From: Hippopus hippopus
Taxonomy: Eukaryota; Mollusca; Bivalvia; Cardiida; Cardiidae
Direction of reading: 5' to 3'
Assembly (NCBI GenBank): GCA_946811185.2
Contig: OX328106.1
Coordinates: 44,466,311 to 44,530,310, forward strand
DNA length: 64,000 bases
The notes below the pieces were generated by a model. The model did not search any database and was not told the origin of the DNA. It saw only the letters and a list, made by a program, of their open reading frames with translations. Position 1 is the first letter of the stretch. Every line of letters begins with the position of its first letter. The position numbers and the translations under genes were made by a program. This document shows positions 18,800 to 29,049 of the stretch, in pieces.

Positions 18800-19420
18800 T
18801 CATTTATGACAGATCGTCTCTTTCAATCAAAGGGTATTTATTGGAATTTAAAATTAGAATTCGGTCACAGGTCTTGCAATTGTTTTTGTCACCCATTGTA
18901 TTATGTAACTCAAGTTACAAGTTTATCTACCACAAAGTCTAATGACTAACAGGTCCACCCCTAGTATGAATAAAAAATTATTCATGAGTGAACCGTTTAC
19001 ATCTGACCCGGAATAAACAAGTCAAGCAAAGAATGAAAGCTTAGATCAGATTAGATTTTCTGAATGAATGTCTTTTGAATCACGTCAGGTTATTCAGAAT
19101 GTTACTAATTAAAGCTAGAGTTTAAGTTACAAATGGTACATTTAAATATCTTTAACTTGAATGAATGCGGTAAAAAGTAAGCGAAAGAGTGAATTGGTGA
19201 ATCGATGAATGAAGAAATGGAGAAAGTAAGGAAGGAATGAACAAACGAAAGAACGAAGTAACGACTGAAGGAAGGAAAACGGGAAGAAAGGAAGAGAAAA
19301 CTAACAAAATAGGACCGAAGGAGTTAACGGAAGAGACTTTGGGCTAAATGAAAAGCGAACGAAAGAGTGACAGAACCATACTTTAACAACATTTTTTATT
19401 TCTAGTATAGCAAGACTACT
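18800..19420. other. Intronic, purine-rich stretch
   Basis: Slit intron just downstream of the LRR 4 donor. 19195-19300 is a decayed (GAAA/GAAT)n-like tract (GAATGAAGAAATGGAGAAAG). No repeat family member. Confidence 0.5.
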
Positions 19421-19423
19421 TAC

Positions 19424-19495
19424 AAATTTTTCAGGACCCGGGAGCCTTTCAAGGTTCTGCGCCCAATCTTTCGTAACTGATTGAAACTTAGGTCC
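19424..19495 (-). CDS. slit: Slit exon: LRR 4 of domain 1
   Basis: A 72-nt exon with a strong acceptor (poly-T then CAG) and donor GTAAGTAGTC, phase 2 at both ends. It encodes DLSFNQLRKIGRRTL then KGSRVLKN, one leucine-rich repeat whose final Leu codon is completed by the exon at 14372. It corresponds to Slit domain 1 repeat 4, which as I recall reads LDLSENQIQAIPRKAF in vertebrates; the R-x(0-1)-R/K before the hydrophobic position is shared. It is the most 5' Slit exon I can find. LRRNT1 and LRRs 1-3 should lie at higher coordinates, but no phase-compatible 72-nt exon was seen up to 64 kb. Confidence 0.93.
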
Positions 19496-19589
19496 CTGAA
19501 AAAAAAAAAGAAAATAAACACTGAGGTACAAGAATATGCATTTTACTTATTTTACAGTTGTTCAACATCTGTAGAAAAACTTTGGAGCT

Positions 19590-19750
19590 CTGTTTAGTAA
19601 GCTCTTACACTGTCGTTCCTGAGCATAGATGTTTCTTGCGGAGAGTGTAAAGCAAGATCAGCCTGCACATACGTGCAGTCTGATCTTGCTCTACACTCTC
19701 CGTCACAGCTGTATTAGAAATTTTGGTCAGGTAAACTTAGTTAAATGTTT
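19590..19750. mobile_element. Family A MITE, subfamily A3
   Basis: Hairpin GCGGAGAGTGTAAAGCAAGA/TCTTGCTCTACACTCTCCG. The core is GATCAGCCTGCACATACGTG with GCAGTCTGATC, intermediate between the family A (GACTGCAC) and family C/D (GCCTGCGC) cores. Flanks are diverged. Sister copy at 43978. Confidence 0.8.
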
Positions 19751-19759
19751 ATTAATTTA

Positions 19760-20185
19760 ACGAAAAAAAAAAAAAATGAGAATCTGAAGGAGAAAGGTAA
19801 AACAATTTTCTACAATACGAGGGTTGGTTTGACCCAGAAAATTGTGAACATTCCTTACATTATGGGAAAATGACAATATACGAGATTTCTGATGGATTAA
19901 AGTTTAATCGTACATGCATGTATACAACTATTTACGCCCCTGTAACAAACCGTTTAGAAAAGCATTAGAGCTTAAGGAGAAATTACATGAAGCAAGCCTA
20001 CTATGTGATCTGATCTGAATCTATACGGTTCTGAAAGGTACTTATTATGATATTGTTCTTGGCAAGGACTATAATGGTTTGACTGAAAATTAAAAAAAAA
20101 CAGTCTAAAAAGTTATCCATCTCCTTGCAAAACAAGCATTAAAATGAACTAGTTCTCAATGTAATTATGAAGTTGGTGGTTTTAC
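19760..20185. other. No feature recognised
   Basis: AT-rich. A faint palindromic motif (CTACTATGTGATCTGATCTG, 19995-20025) may be a dead family A core. Confidence 0.4.
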
Positions 20186-20186
20186 A

Positions 20187-20187
20187 C

Positions 20188-20234
<47 letters not shown>

Positions 20235-20235
20235 C
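20187..20235. repeat. (TGTC)n/(TC)n compound microsatellite
   Basis: About six TGTC units pass into about eleven TC units. Confidence 0.95.
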
Positions 20236-20449
20236 ATGAAGTGGTCATGAAATATAGAGAAAAATTTAAAACCATACGGTACTCTATTCCCTATAGACTG
20301 GCTGCCATCTTCTGTAGAGTGCGTCATTAAAGCACTCACGATTGATATATCAGACGAATTTTTAAAACGATTAAACATCTGTGCATACTGAGAAAATAAT
20401 AAGCCAGAAGGCTTTTCAATATAACTTACATTAACTAAACAGTGTCAGA

Positions 20450-20475
20450 GAAAGAGAGACACAGAGAGAGAGACC

Positions 20476-20511
<36 letters not shown>

Positions 20512-20525
20512 TACAGATACAGCGA
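20450..20525. repeat. (AG)n-rich microsatellite
   Basis: Imperfect GAGAGA/GACAGA tract with GATACA variants. Confidence 0.9.
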
Positions 20526-20537
20526 GACAAAGAGTCA

Positions 20538-20763
20538 GACTGATTGATTGAATGGTGTTTGACGCCGCTTTCAGCATTATTTCAGTCATATCACGGCGAC
20601 AGCTCAAATACTCATGTATTTCCTGGGTTCCACCAGTACTAGGCTAGGGTTCTAAAGTGTCTTGCCCAAGGACACTCCCTTGAAAAACTCAATCGAGTGA
20701 TGATTGAACCCGGGGCCTCCAGGTCTCGAGTCCTACACTTTACCACTGAGCCACGCAGGACCC
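20538..20763 (-). mobile_element. tRNA-derived SINE, type II, full length
   Basis: Minus-strand head GGGGTCCTGCGTGGCTCAGT (box A) and GGCCCCGGGTTCAATCATC (box B). Body with GTCCTTGGGCAAGACACTTT, the common 3' domain CGCCGTGATATGACTGAAAT, and an (AATC)-type tail. It sits between two GA microsatellites. Confidence 0.9.
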
Positions 20764-20764
20764 C

Positions 20765-20804
<40 letters not shown>

Positions 20805-20812
20805 AAGACAGA
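20765..20812. repeat. (GA)n microsatellite
   Basis: About eighteen GA units then imperfect copies. It abuts the SINE 5' end. Confidence 0.95.
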
Positions 20813-20899
20813 GAGAAAGTCCGAGTCCAGTAACTAAGCGCCAAAACTTTAGACAATGTCAATGTTTGAAGATTACCTGACTACAAGACTACTCGTAAA

Positions 20900-21083
20900 T
20901 GAGCCATGCCTCCTGAAAAGGGGATTTAATACATCTGAAAAAAGTATTGACTCAGGCAGCCTGCGTAGACCGAGCAGGCTGGCCTGGGTCAAAACCTTTT
21001 GCGATTGGTCAATTGTGTGACAACATGTAAATATCATACATCACGGAGATGCAATAGACCTCCTTTTCAACAAGCATGACTCA
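20900..21083 (+). mobile_element. Family C MITE with internal deletion
   Basis: TGAGCCATGCCTCCTGAAAA to AACAAGCATGACTCAT. The hairpin is asymmetric and about 80 bp of the right half (the GTCGGTTGTTAGAC segment) is missing. Confidence 0.85.
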
Positions 21084-21119
21084 TATGAATGAGATTCAAA
21101 CGATGCGATTTGGCTTTGT

Positions 21120-21243
21120 ATACATAGAAAACACTGTGGGAAAAGGAGAAAATGCTGGTAACCAGCATTTTCTCCTTCACCCATAATGTTTTAAAAAGCC
21201 TTTTCTCAATGTCGTTTAAACACGGTACTATCTGGTTTAGGGT
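21120..21243 (-). mobile_element. Family B MITE, half copy
   Basis: Perfect hairpin AAAATGCTGGTAACCAGCATTTT. Only the GTCGTTTAAACACGG side remains. Confidence 0.8.
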
Positions 21244-21416
21244 AAGGCCAGTTTACTATACAACCATAAATCAAGGTTGTGCTCAGGGTCATCTCTCGTT
21301 TGACGGACACTTATTGGTCACTGTTGAATGAATGACCATGACATGGCGGTTTTTCCCCTTAGAATATGTTCAAAGTGTAAGTAATGACTGGTAAAACTGG
21401 GACAAATTTGACCCTG

Positions 21417-21652
21417 AACCAAACTATTCCGTCGTTTCTTCGACCTTGGAATTGAAGGCTTTAAAAAGCATTGAGGGAAAAAGAGAAAATGCTGGCTAAC
21501 CAGCATTTTCTCTTTTTTTTTTTTTCTCAACAATGTGTTCTATGTCTTTCTAAGACAAATCCCCATTATTTGAGTCTCATTTGATTCGTTGTCTGCGAAT
21601 GCTTTTCAACACAGGTAAGTCTGAACTAATGATTTCTGGTGAAGAGTTAAAA
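21417..21652 (+). mobile_element. Family B MITE, near full length
   Basis: CTGAACCAAACTATTCC start, hairpin with a poly-T expansion on one arm, right end TCTGGTGAAGAGTTAA. Confidence 0.82.
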
Positions 21653-21885
21653 AAAACAACCCACAAACACACACATTTTAGGGAAGACTGACAGTGATGT
21701 TCTTGTTTGCGTTCGTGATCATTATAATTCACTTTCGGTGACAATCATGTGAATCGAATGCGTCGATCGACGGCGGGGAGGATTGAGGAGGGATGAGGAA
21801 GGACCGAGAAGCTTGGACAATGAAATAGGCATACTAAACTGACCAAGTTCGAACTCTGTTATGCCATAGCTTTTTGGAAATCTCA

Positions 21886-22146
21886 CAAGTTTTGGTTTGT
21901 ATTAGAGTTTAACGCCATTTTAACAGCTTAGGTCATATCATGGCGGTCAGTGACGCACCAATGTGTTTCCCGGCTGTCTCACACCAGTACTGACACAACT
22001 TTCTTTCCAAAGCAACTGACTACCTTTCTCACATGCATTAGAGGCGAAAAAACGCCGGAAAGAAAGTTGGTCGCAACACGGTATCGAATCCGCGACCTCC
22101 AGGTCACGAGTCAGATACGCTAACCACTGAGGTACCCCGTCGGGCA
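21886..22146 (-). mobile_element. tRNA-derived SINE, type III
   Basis: Minus-strand head CGGGGTACCTCAGTGGTTAG (box A) and GGTCGCGGATTCGATACCG (box B). The body has a CGGCGTTTTTTCGCC mini-palindrome, and the 3' domain TGACCGCCATGATATGACCT ends GGCGTTAAACTC. The body differs from types I and II, but the tail is shared. Confidence 0.85.
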
Positions 22147-22384
22147 AATCTTCCAGGAGAAGACAGAATAAGGCGGCATCCCATGCACAAGCACTTATTT
22201 TTGACAGACTTTGCCCTCATTGACATAATATTTTATATCACCAGGATATGGCGGGAAGAAGTTTGTCATATCTGTCTGATGCCATGTCATGTTAGGTTTT
22301 TTCGTCTGATCATGATTTCGAATGTCAGCCTAAAACGCAACGTGTCTTATAACGTTATTAGAGAGGCAATCCAATTTAAGCTCG

Positions 22385-22530
22385 ATTGTTTTCGAATCTG
22401 CATTCACTAATCCATTCTAAATTGCTGTCGTAGTCTGATTCCAGATTATGAAAGTTACATAATTCCTGATTGGCTAAACCACTTGGCTGAACTAATCTGA
22501 AATTGGATTGCTTTGAAATTTAGAAAACTC
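22385..22530. mobile_element. Family E palindrome, diverged
   Basis: GCATTCACTAATCCATTCTAAATT, then AAGTTACATAATTCCTGATT GGCTAAACCA and TTAGAAAACTCAATG. Compare the near-perfect copy at 54125. Confidence 0.6.
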
Positions 22531-22883
22531 AATGTATTACATAGCTGTGTCAATGTTTGCCTAACCTTTGTCTTCTGCAAATGCTTTGGATTTGTACAAC
22601 TCCAAAGTTTTGTCTTTGGTAAATAGTAAATAGTGTTTTGCAAAACACTCAGAATTTACAAAAAAAACATGGGAAAGAAAAACTTCATTACAATCACACA
22701 AACAAATTAACGTTCTTGTCGGTGATTCAGTGTTGTCTAGATATAGAGAGACGTCGCCCTGAACTTAGCCCTGAAAGAGTTAAGTGACTGAAATGGACAA
22801 TGTCAGCAAGTAGAAAGAGACCCATATACTGTCCTTTCAAGGTCGTTTTGACAGATATACATGTAACGTACAAAATATCGGGC

Positions 22884-22930
22884 AGTGTAGAACCAAGATC
22901 AGACTGCACGGAATGAGCAGTCTCATATGG
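22884..22930. mobile_element. Family A core fragment
   Basis: GGGCAGTGTAGAACCAAGAT then CAGACTGCACGGAATGAGCA. One arm only. Confidence 0.55.
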
Positions 22931-22965
22931 TAACTTCCATTTATAATACTTCTTAATTCAAATCT

Positions 22966-22971
22966 TTTATT
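22966..22971 (-). promoter_or_regulatory. Putative poly(A) signal AATAAA
   Basis: Minus-strand AATAAA lies 30 nt after the stop codon of the candidate exon at 23001. Relevant only if that exon is real. Confidence 0.4.
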
Positions 22972-23000
22972 ATTATTAATGTATTCAAACTTTTTTCAAT

Positions 23001-23257
23001 TTAAACAATTCCACTTTTATTATCTTTTAACACAGATATGCGCGCTAAATGACCAAAGCTGTCGATGTGCCATAAAACAACATTGATACATTCATATTCT
23101 ACTCCCATTTCGTCTACTATTTCTGCAATTGTTCCCATTTCATCTACTTCCATTTTATCTACTATATCTGCTACATATATTTTACATCCTATAGGAATAA
23201 ACCTCTCATATTGGACCTTCACTGTCTGCAAAGGAATCTTAAAGTACTGCTTCGTAT
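23001..23257 (-). CDS. Candidate terminal exon, unassigned protein
   Basis: Minus-strand frame of 84 codons with TAA at 23003-23001 and AATAAA 30 nt later. It opens after a plausible acceptor (TTAACTCTTACAG) in incoming phase 1. The peptide is charged, without simple repeats, and reads like real protein: TKQYFKIPLQTVKVQYERF, IPIGCKIYV, VEYECINVVLWHIDSFG. An internal near-repeat is visible (ADIVDKMEVDEMG / AEIVDEMGVEYE). I know no family for it. It lies on the Slit strand but upstream of the first Slit exon found, so it would be a separate gene, possibly nested in a long Slit intron. A family A MITE starts 9 bp before the acceptor, so the putative intron ends in that element. Confidence 0.38.
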
Positions 23258-23266
23258 CTGTAAGAG

Positions 23267-23480
23267 TTAACCCTAAGGCTGCCAAGCGCGACTCACTGAC
23301 CTTTTGCGGACAGTGCAGATCAAGATCAGACTGCACAGAACTTGCAGTCTGATCTTTGATCTACACTGTCCGTTAAGGAGATATTTTACTCTAAAAGATA
23401 ATCTTGAAATAACACTGTCCAGGGTTTTAAACTGTCGAAATGGAAGTTTCGTTTAACTTATTTCGCAGGATAAAAGTTAA
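23267..23480 (+). mobile_element. Family A MITE, full length
   Basis: TTAACCCTAAGGCTGCCAAG to TTTCGCAGGATAAAAGTTAA, 214 bp. Perfect hairpin around GATCAGACTGCACAGAACTT. Confidence 0.92.
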
Positions 23481-23630
23481 ACTAACTTGTTTGATTTAGG
23501 GCACGGAGACCTCGTATAAAAACATAAATGTCAATTTCTTTGACTTATATTCGACAAGTATGAACATCAATTACCATGCTGGTATTTCTATACATAAATT
23601 CATTATATACAGTTTCTGACTAATCGATTT

Positions 23631-23892
23631 TGCTTGCATCACGCGAAAAGGGACATTCGGACATTATCGTAAAGTGTCGTCTCGGATCAGCCTGCGCAGT
23701 CCGCGCAGGCTAATCCGAGACGGCACTTTACGACTATATTAGATTTGGTTTTTCAGTAGACTTGCGCATAATAGAAAATTACATAAAAACGGAAAGAGTC
23801 GTTTCGGATTAGCCTGCGCGGACAGCGCAGGCTGATCCGAGACGACACTTTACGCAAATGTCCGAATGCCCCTTTTCGCGTGTAGCAGGCCA
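23631..23892. mobile_element. Family D twin-hairpin MITE, full length
   Basis: TGCTTGCATCACGCGAAAAG to GTGTAGCAGGCC. Hairpins at about 23685-23715 and 23805-23838, with the same spacer as the copies at 8554 and 44758. Confidence 0.9.
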
Positions 23893-24034
23893 TATGGCGT
23901 CAAAAAGTATTGGAATAGTTGTGATATTTATTGCATTTCATAATTCCAATGTCACTGATCTTTTACATTTTGATCGATTATAAAAAAAAGATATATATGG
24001 CCATGAAAAAGAGTTGTTTACACTTTCAAAAAGT

Positions 24035-24225
24035 CTGGTCTGTATTCATTGAGCACTCTAAATTACACTTTTAGTCCACTTCTACATTCAGAAAGTAACA
24101 TGATTTATGATTGGTTAAACGGTTTGCTTTAGCCAGTCAGAATTTGTGTTACTTTAAAATGTAAAAAAAATCTTTGAGAATGAGACTACGAATGCAGCTT
24201 TGACAGGCTGGTGAATACGAGACAG
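24035..24225. mobile_element. Family E palindrome, diverged
   Basis: AAGTAACATGATTTATGATTGGTTAAACGG faces TTAGCCAGTCAGAATTTGTG; ends GGTCTGTATTCATTGAGC and GGCTGGTGAATACGAGA. Confidence 0.65.
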
Positions 24226-24489
24226 TTTACCTTATATAGTTTATTGTGCAAAACCAACGAAAAGTTGCCCACTATGGCCGGTTCGAAAAGACTAACCCCT
24301 CCACCCACCCAGCTCCCCCCCCCCCCCCACCCAGCCACCACCCCCGCCCTTCCCCACTCACACACACTTCTGCTATGAGGGTGAATTTGAACTCGATTGG
24401 GGAGGGGAGTGTTAGGGTCTAAAAAGAAGAAGTGGAGATTTTGTGGTAGTTCTGTTCATACCAAACAGTCCTAAGAAGCACCATAAGTT

Positions 24490-24668
24490 AAAAGCTTTAA
24501 CAAACGACAAAATTGGACTAGTCAATTGAAAGCAGTTGCAGATGACAAATTAACTGTGAGAAAAGGAGGAAATGCTACTTACCAGCATTTTCTCCTATTC
24601 CCACAGTGTTTTAAGAGGTTTTTTTTTCTTAGTGGTGCTAAAACACAGGATTGTTTGGTGAAAAGTTA
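24490..24668 (-). mobile_element. Family B MITE with deletion
   Basis: CTTTAACAAACGACAAAATT, GCAGTTGCAGATGACAAATT, hairpin AATGCTACTTACCAGCATT, ends TTGTTTGGTGAAAAGTTAA. Confidence 0.8.
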
Positions 24669-24756
24669 AAACATGAATGGTATCCATAGAAGGAAGCGTA
24701 GGCATTACTGTCAGTATTACAAAGGAATACGTTTAAGTTTACGGTAAAAAAAACTG

Positions 24757-24970
24757 TTAACCCTTATCCCGCTGAATGAGTGAAATAAAGTTTTCATACC
24801 GATTGCAAAAACCCTAATTTTGCTATTTCAAATGTACTTTTGAAGGCAAAAGATATCTCCTTATCGGACAGTGTAGATCCAAGATCAGACTGCACGTTCT
24901 GTGCAGTCTGATCTTGATCTACAATGTCCGCAAAAGGTCCGCGATTCGCACTTAGCAGCCTAAGGGTTAA
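24757..24970 (-). mobile_element. Family A MITE, full length (reference copy)
   Basis: 214 bp with TTAA at both ends, TTAACCCTTATCCCGCTGAA to CTTAGCAGCCTAAGGGTTAA. The hairpin of about 66 bp runs GGACAGTGTAGATCCAAGAT, core GATCAGACTGCACGTTCTGT, mirror. Left arm AATGAGTGAAATAAAGTTTT, right arm AAAAGGTCCGCGATTCGCAC. CCCTTA ends and TTAA target suggest piggyBac-type mobilisation. No ORF. Confidence 0.93.
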
Positions 24971-24974
24971 AAAT

Positions 24975-25480
24975 GATGTCCCAACAAGGCAGTTGGTATC
25001 ACACCAAATCTGTTATTTGATACGTTGAGAAAACAGGGGGATAATTAAACGGAAATTAGTCAAGATATTAAGTAACAGATGTCTATCAAGATGCGGTAAT
25101 TCTTTTTAACCAAGCAATTGATAAATCTCTATTCTGGGCGAATAAACAAAAGGTCGGGCGAACCATGGCCAAGCAAAAGGACGAGAGGAATCAAATTAAA
25201 AAGCAACGAATGAATTAGAGAAAGAATTGCAGAAGGAAACAGGCAAGGAAGGGGGCTAGGCAGAACGCAATAAAATAAAGAAGCATCCGAGGATAGAAAG
25301 AGAGGGAAAGATCTGAAATAGTTTTAAAATCTGAACGAGCGATACGAGTATATTTTGAGACTATATAGCCAATTTCAATACAGACTTAACTTTTACAACT
25401 TGAAACTACCACACCTAACACCAGAGACAGCTTTTCAAAGGAAAATGAATTTAAAGAAAGTGGGATATTTTTTTTTCACA
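24975..25480. other. No feature recognised
   Basis: Purine-rich intron or intergenic sequence. No splice-bounded frame. Confidence 0.45.
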
Positions 25481-25703
25481 ATATGATGAGAAAACCAACA
25501 ATGCTTGCTACAAGCAATCTCCAATTTTCAAACAAAGTTTTACAAATTTTCAACTATGGGAGGGTAAAATGCCGTATCTGCACAGTATTGGAATAAGTCT
25601 AAAAGTCTATCAACACGTGATGTTCTGAAGTATTCCCCTTCAGAACAGCAGGCTCGAATAAAACGTAAGAGCACAACCAAATCTTGCGGCTGGAAAACCG
25701 CTT

Positions 25704-25938
25704 AACTCTAAAGTCATTACCAAACGACAAAGTTTTAGACATGTCCAAACTGAGAGAATCTGCAGACGACAAATTAAATGAGACTCAAAAACTGAATTTC
25801 TCTTTGCAGTTATCGAAACATTATGGGGGAAAAAGAGGGAAAATGCTGGCTAACAGTATTTTCTCCTTTTCCCCCTATGTTTTCAAAAGTCTTCTTCGTA
25901 AGGGTCGTTAAAACTCGGGATTTCGTGGTAAAGGGTTA
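25704..25938 (-). mobile_element. Family B MITE, full length
   Basis: ATTACCAAACGACAAAGTTT near the left end, hairpin AAATGCTGGCTAACAGTATTT with mismatches, right end GTGGTAAAGGGTTAA. Confidence 0.85.
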
Positions 25939-25974
25939 AAAACCTTTAACATACCTCGGTCACGAGCAGCGTTA

Positions 25975-26058
25975 AATGCTTCTGTGGACGATGTAGATCA
26001 AGATTAGACTACAGGAAAGGGTGCGGTCTGATCTTGGATCTACATCATTCGCTACCTG
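25975..26058. mobile_element. Family A core, diverged
   Basis: TGGACGATGTAGATCAAGAT faces ATCTTGGATCTACATCATTC; the loop is altered (AGACTACAGGAAAGGGTGC). Confidence 0.65.
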
Positions 26059-26275
26059 ATTCTAAAATACATCAAGAAAATATATGTACATAATTATATT
26101 TGCTATTTTTTTTTTCCGAACCTCGAAAAAGTCGGTGTTTATTTATTTAGTAGCGAGAGAGTTAGCCCTGGGCAGGCAATTAAAAAAATCGACATTTTCA
26201 GTTAGTATAACGGATCGAGTTATCGCCATTGCAAATGGTGTTGGGATTGAAATAATCAACAAAGATCGGATACAC

Positions 26276-26338
26276 AAGTAGATCGTAGATCACACAAATG
26301 TATGCAGTCTGATCTTGATCTACTCTGTCCACAACAGG
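26276..26338. mobile_element. Family A core, one arm deleted
   Basis: TAGATCGTAGATCACACAAA then TGCAGTCTGATCTTGATCTA CTCTGTCCAC. Confidence 0.6.
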
Positions 26339-26360
26339 AACTTAAATAGTAATTGGCTAG

Positions 26361-26571
26361 TTAACCCTCAGGCTGCTAAGCGCGACTCACTGACCTTTAG
26401 CGGACAGTGCAGATCAAGATCAGACTGCACAAAACGTGCAGTCTGATCTTGATCTACACTGTCCGATCAGGAGATACTGTTCCCTTAAAACATGACTTTG
26501 AAATTGCAATATTTGGGTTTTTACTATTCAATTAAAATTTCATTTCACTTATTTAGCAGTAAAGAGGTTAA
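26361..26571 (+). mobile_element. Family A MITE, full length
   Basis: 211 bp, TTAACCCTCAGGCTGCTAAG to TTTAGCAGTAAAGAGGTTAA. Perfect hairpin ending CTACACTGTCCGATCAGGAG. Confidence 0.92.
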
Positions 26572-26574
26572 GCG

Positions 26575-27000
26575 TCAATTCTGAATCACACACACGAGTG
26601 GTCCATTTAGATTAGTTTCCCAGAAATGTTTTTTTTTTTTATCTTTGATTAGAGAGAAAAGGAGCGTATCTTGTTAACTTAAGTTTGGACGGTGAACATG
26701 GAATTTCCATTATATAGTATATCCCGTATTGTTCGTCGACCTTTCCCGCCATTTTCGGCTACTGTAAAACGTTTTGAATTGAGTCACGATTGCATTCTGT
26801 TGTGTTCTGGGAATATAGGCCCGATATAAATTCAAGTTACGCAGTGTTTTGTCTAAGCTGGCTTTCGTCCTGCTTTCTTGGTACTAGTCTTAAATGGATA
26901 AATATATGTAGTAATTTGCAATTGGTAAAAAATGTGTATATGTTTATTCTGCGGGCCTCTTGCGTCTCAAACCAGCCTAACGTGGCTACTTTTCACTATT
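26575..27000. other. No feature recognised
   Basis: Plus-strand open frames here lack splice context and family similarity. Confidence 0.4.
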
Positions 27001-27004
27001 TCAT

Positions 27005-27166
27005 CTATACTGAATCACAAAAGAGTTTCCAGCATGTTCTCCTTTTTCACAATGTTTTCTAACTTATCAAAGACATAAATCATCATTTGAGCTACATTTA
27101 TCATTTTGTCTGCAAATACTTTGAATTTGGACCAGTCTAAACTTTTTCGTTGCGTATAGGGTTAAT
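27005..27166 (+). mobile_element. Family B MITE, right half
   Basis: CCAGCATGTTCTCCTTTTTC ACAATGTTTTCT, then TGTCTGCAAATACTTTGAAT, ends GCGTATAGGGTTAA. Confidence 0.78.
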
Positions 27167-27468
27167 ACACATAAAAGCCTACCTGTTAACAACATAAAAT
27201 TTGACAAGTTGAGTGTTGTGAGTCAGTTGTTGTTTGTACTTGCTGTTGTTTATTCCAGCTGTCAAGAATTATGTTCTACATAGTATAGCAATGATAATGT
27301 CGACATTTTGCTCTAAAAAGCTGTCATCTGCCGCACCTTCTTAAAACCTTGATTGTTCGAACATGTAAAGGATCGATATATAAGTTGAAACTACTAGTTT
27401 ATCCTTCAGTCTTTTACCAAAATCCTGAGGTTGAACGACCCTTACAAAGTAGGCCTTTGAAAACATCT

Positions 27469-27680
27469 TTAACCCTTATCCTGCTAAATAACTAAAATAA
27501 AATGTTCAATTCGATAGTAAAAACCAAAATATTGCTATTTCAAAGTTATGTTTTGGGGAATAATATCTCTTTATCGGACAGTGCAGATTCAAGATCAGAC
27601 TGCACGTTCTGTGCAGTCTGATCTTAATCTACGCTGTCCGCAAAAGGTCAGTAAGTCGCGCTTAGCAGCCAAAGGGTTAA
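27469..27680 (-). mobile_element. Family A MITE, full length
   Basis: 212 bp, TTAACCCTTATCCTGCTAAA to CTTAGCAGCCAAAGGGTTAA. Hairpin core GATCAGACTGCACGTTCTGT. Confidence 0.92.
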
Positions 27681-27687
27681 AAAGTAG

Positions 27688-27828
27688 AATATTCCGGTAA
27701 CGAGCATTTTCTCCTCTTTCCCCGCAATATTTACTACCATTTCAAAGAAAAACTTGTCATTTGAACATTTTATTTGTCTCCAAATGCTCTAAATAAGGAA
27801 TAGTCTGGACTATTGGTGAAGAGTGTAA
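27688..27828 (+). mobile_element. Family B MITE, right half, diverged
   Basis: CCGGTAACGAGCATTTTCTCC, CCGCAATATTTACTACC, TTTGTCTCCAAATGCTCTAA, GGTGAAGAGTGTAA. Confidence 0.65.
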
Positions 27829-27904
27829 CTTTCAGTTTAAAACAAAAAAAGACTCATGAACGGTTGTTGTTTTAAGGATCATTTTGGTAAAAATATCGCA
27901 GTAA

Positions 27905-27985
27905 AGCAGGCACTGAAGACTGGAGACCAGATTGCATGTGTTGTGCATTCTGATCTCGATCTATACTCTGGCCACAACAGCAACT
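27905..27985. mobile_element. Family A core, diverged
   Basis: AGACCAGATTGCATGTGTTG then GCATTCTGATCTCGATCTAT ACTCTGG. Confidence 0.5.
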
Positions 27986-27989
27986 ATAG

Positions 27990-28990
27990 TAATAAAAGGC
28001 ACTTTAAAGATTATTTCCGATCATAACAAAAAATGATTGGGCTTCGAAATGTTTCAACCCTTGGGCCACCAAGTGCGACCTAAAATATTAGCTGACGAAT
28101 ATTTTCTACGGTAAATAGTAAAGCAGCAATTCTTACTGCTCGCATAAGTCTTTTGGAATCAGTATGCTCCTTTCGGATATCAAAACCTTGCCAAAAAAAA
28201 AATGGAAATGGGTAGGCAATCTGTGTATACCTTGATGAAGAAGCTTTGAAATATGTTAAGTCCCGCAACTTTCAAATAGATCGAAATTACGTTATGTTAG
28301 TACAATAAAAGAATCACCTATTGCGTATACTAGTCATCTAAATACAAGTATAAGTCCCATATAAGCATAAAAAAAATGTTGCTTGGAATGAATATCAAAG
28401 GGTCAAACCAAATGTTCTTAGAACTTTGCACTCTGACCAGGATTTAAATTGTTTATTTCTAACAGAGAGACAGGTGCTTGAACATTCGACAATTAGACAG
28501 AAAACAGACTACCATGTAAATGACCAACCGCGCCGTTAACGGCTATTTTCAGGACGCCTGGGTAGGGTGGACGAGGGCACAGCCGCGTGAAACCGCAATG
28601 TAATAAATCACGTGGGATTACTTCGGACATATCTCGGGTTTTATCGATAACATCTAAGACATAACAGATAATTACCCGCCATGCATATTAATAATAGACA
28701 GAGCTTCAGAACCACTTTGTCAGGAACTTAAAAGGTGATGAAAAATGACTCGATAATAAATCAGATGTCTTGTGCACGGTACCATGTTAGTTGTGGCCAG
28801 ATTTGTACATCTAGAAAACAACAGGGGGGAAGGTTGTTTTATAGAGATACAGAGATGCAAGGTTCTTATTACTCGACTTGTAAATGCGTTATTCTACCTA
28901 TGTTTATTGTACTTATTCCAACTCAGTTGTCCCAGCGTAATATTCCTAGTGAATACAACAACACACCACAGCTTCACTACAACGTTGAAG
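27990..28990. other. Mostly unassigned; one weak mini-exon
   Basis: Unique-looking sequence. A 50-nt minus-strand segment (28184-28135 by its splice sites) lies between a strong acceptor (CATTTTTTTTTGGCAAG) and GTAAGAATT and is open in two frames. It does not splice in frame onto the exon at 23257. The remainder shows no feature. Confidence 0.35.
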
Positions 28991-28992
28991 TA

Positions 28993-29045
28993 AAAATGAG
29001 CCATCTTCTGTGAAATGGTAGTTTAACGCATCTGAAAAAGTATGC
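28993..29045 (+). mobile_element. Family C MITE left-end fragment
   Basis: AATGAGCCATCTTCTGTGAAATGG TAGTTTAACGCATCTG then AAAAAGTAT. Hairpin lost. Confidence 0.6.
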
Positions 29046-29049
29046 ATTA

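Noticed and set aside
28135..28184. 50-nt minus-strand mini-exon with a strong acceptor and GTAAGAATT donor
   Set aside because: Open in two frames, but neither joins the exon at 23257 in frame. Too short to judge.
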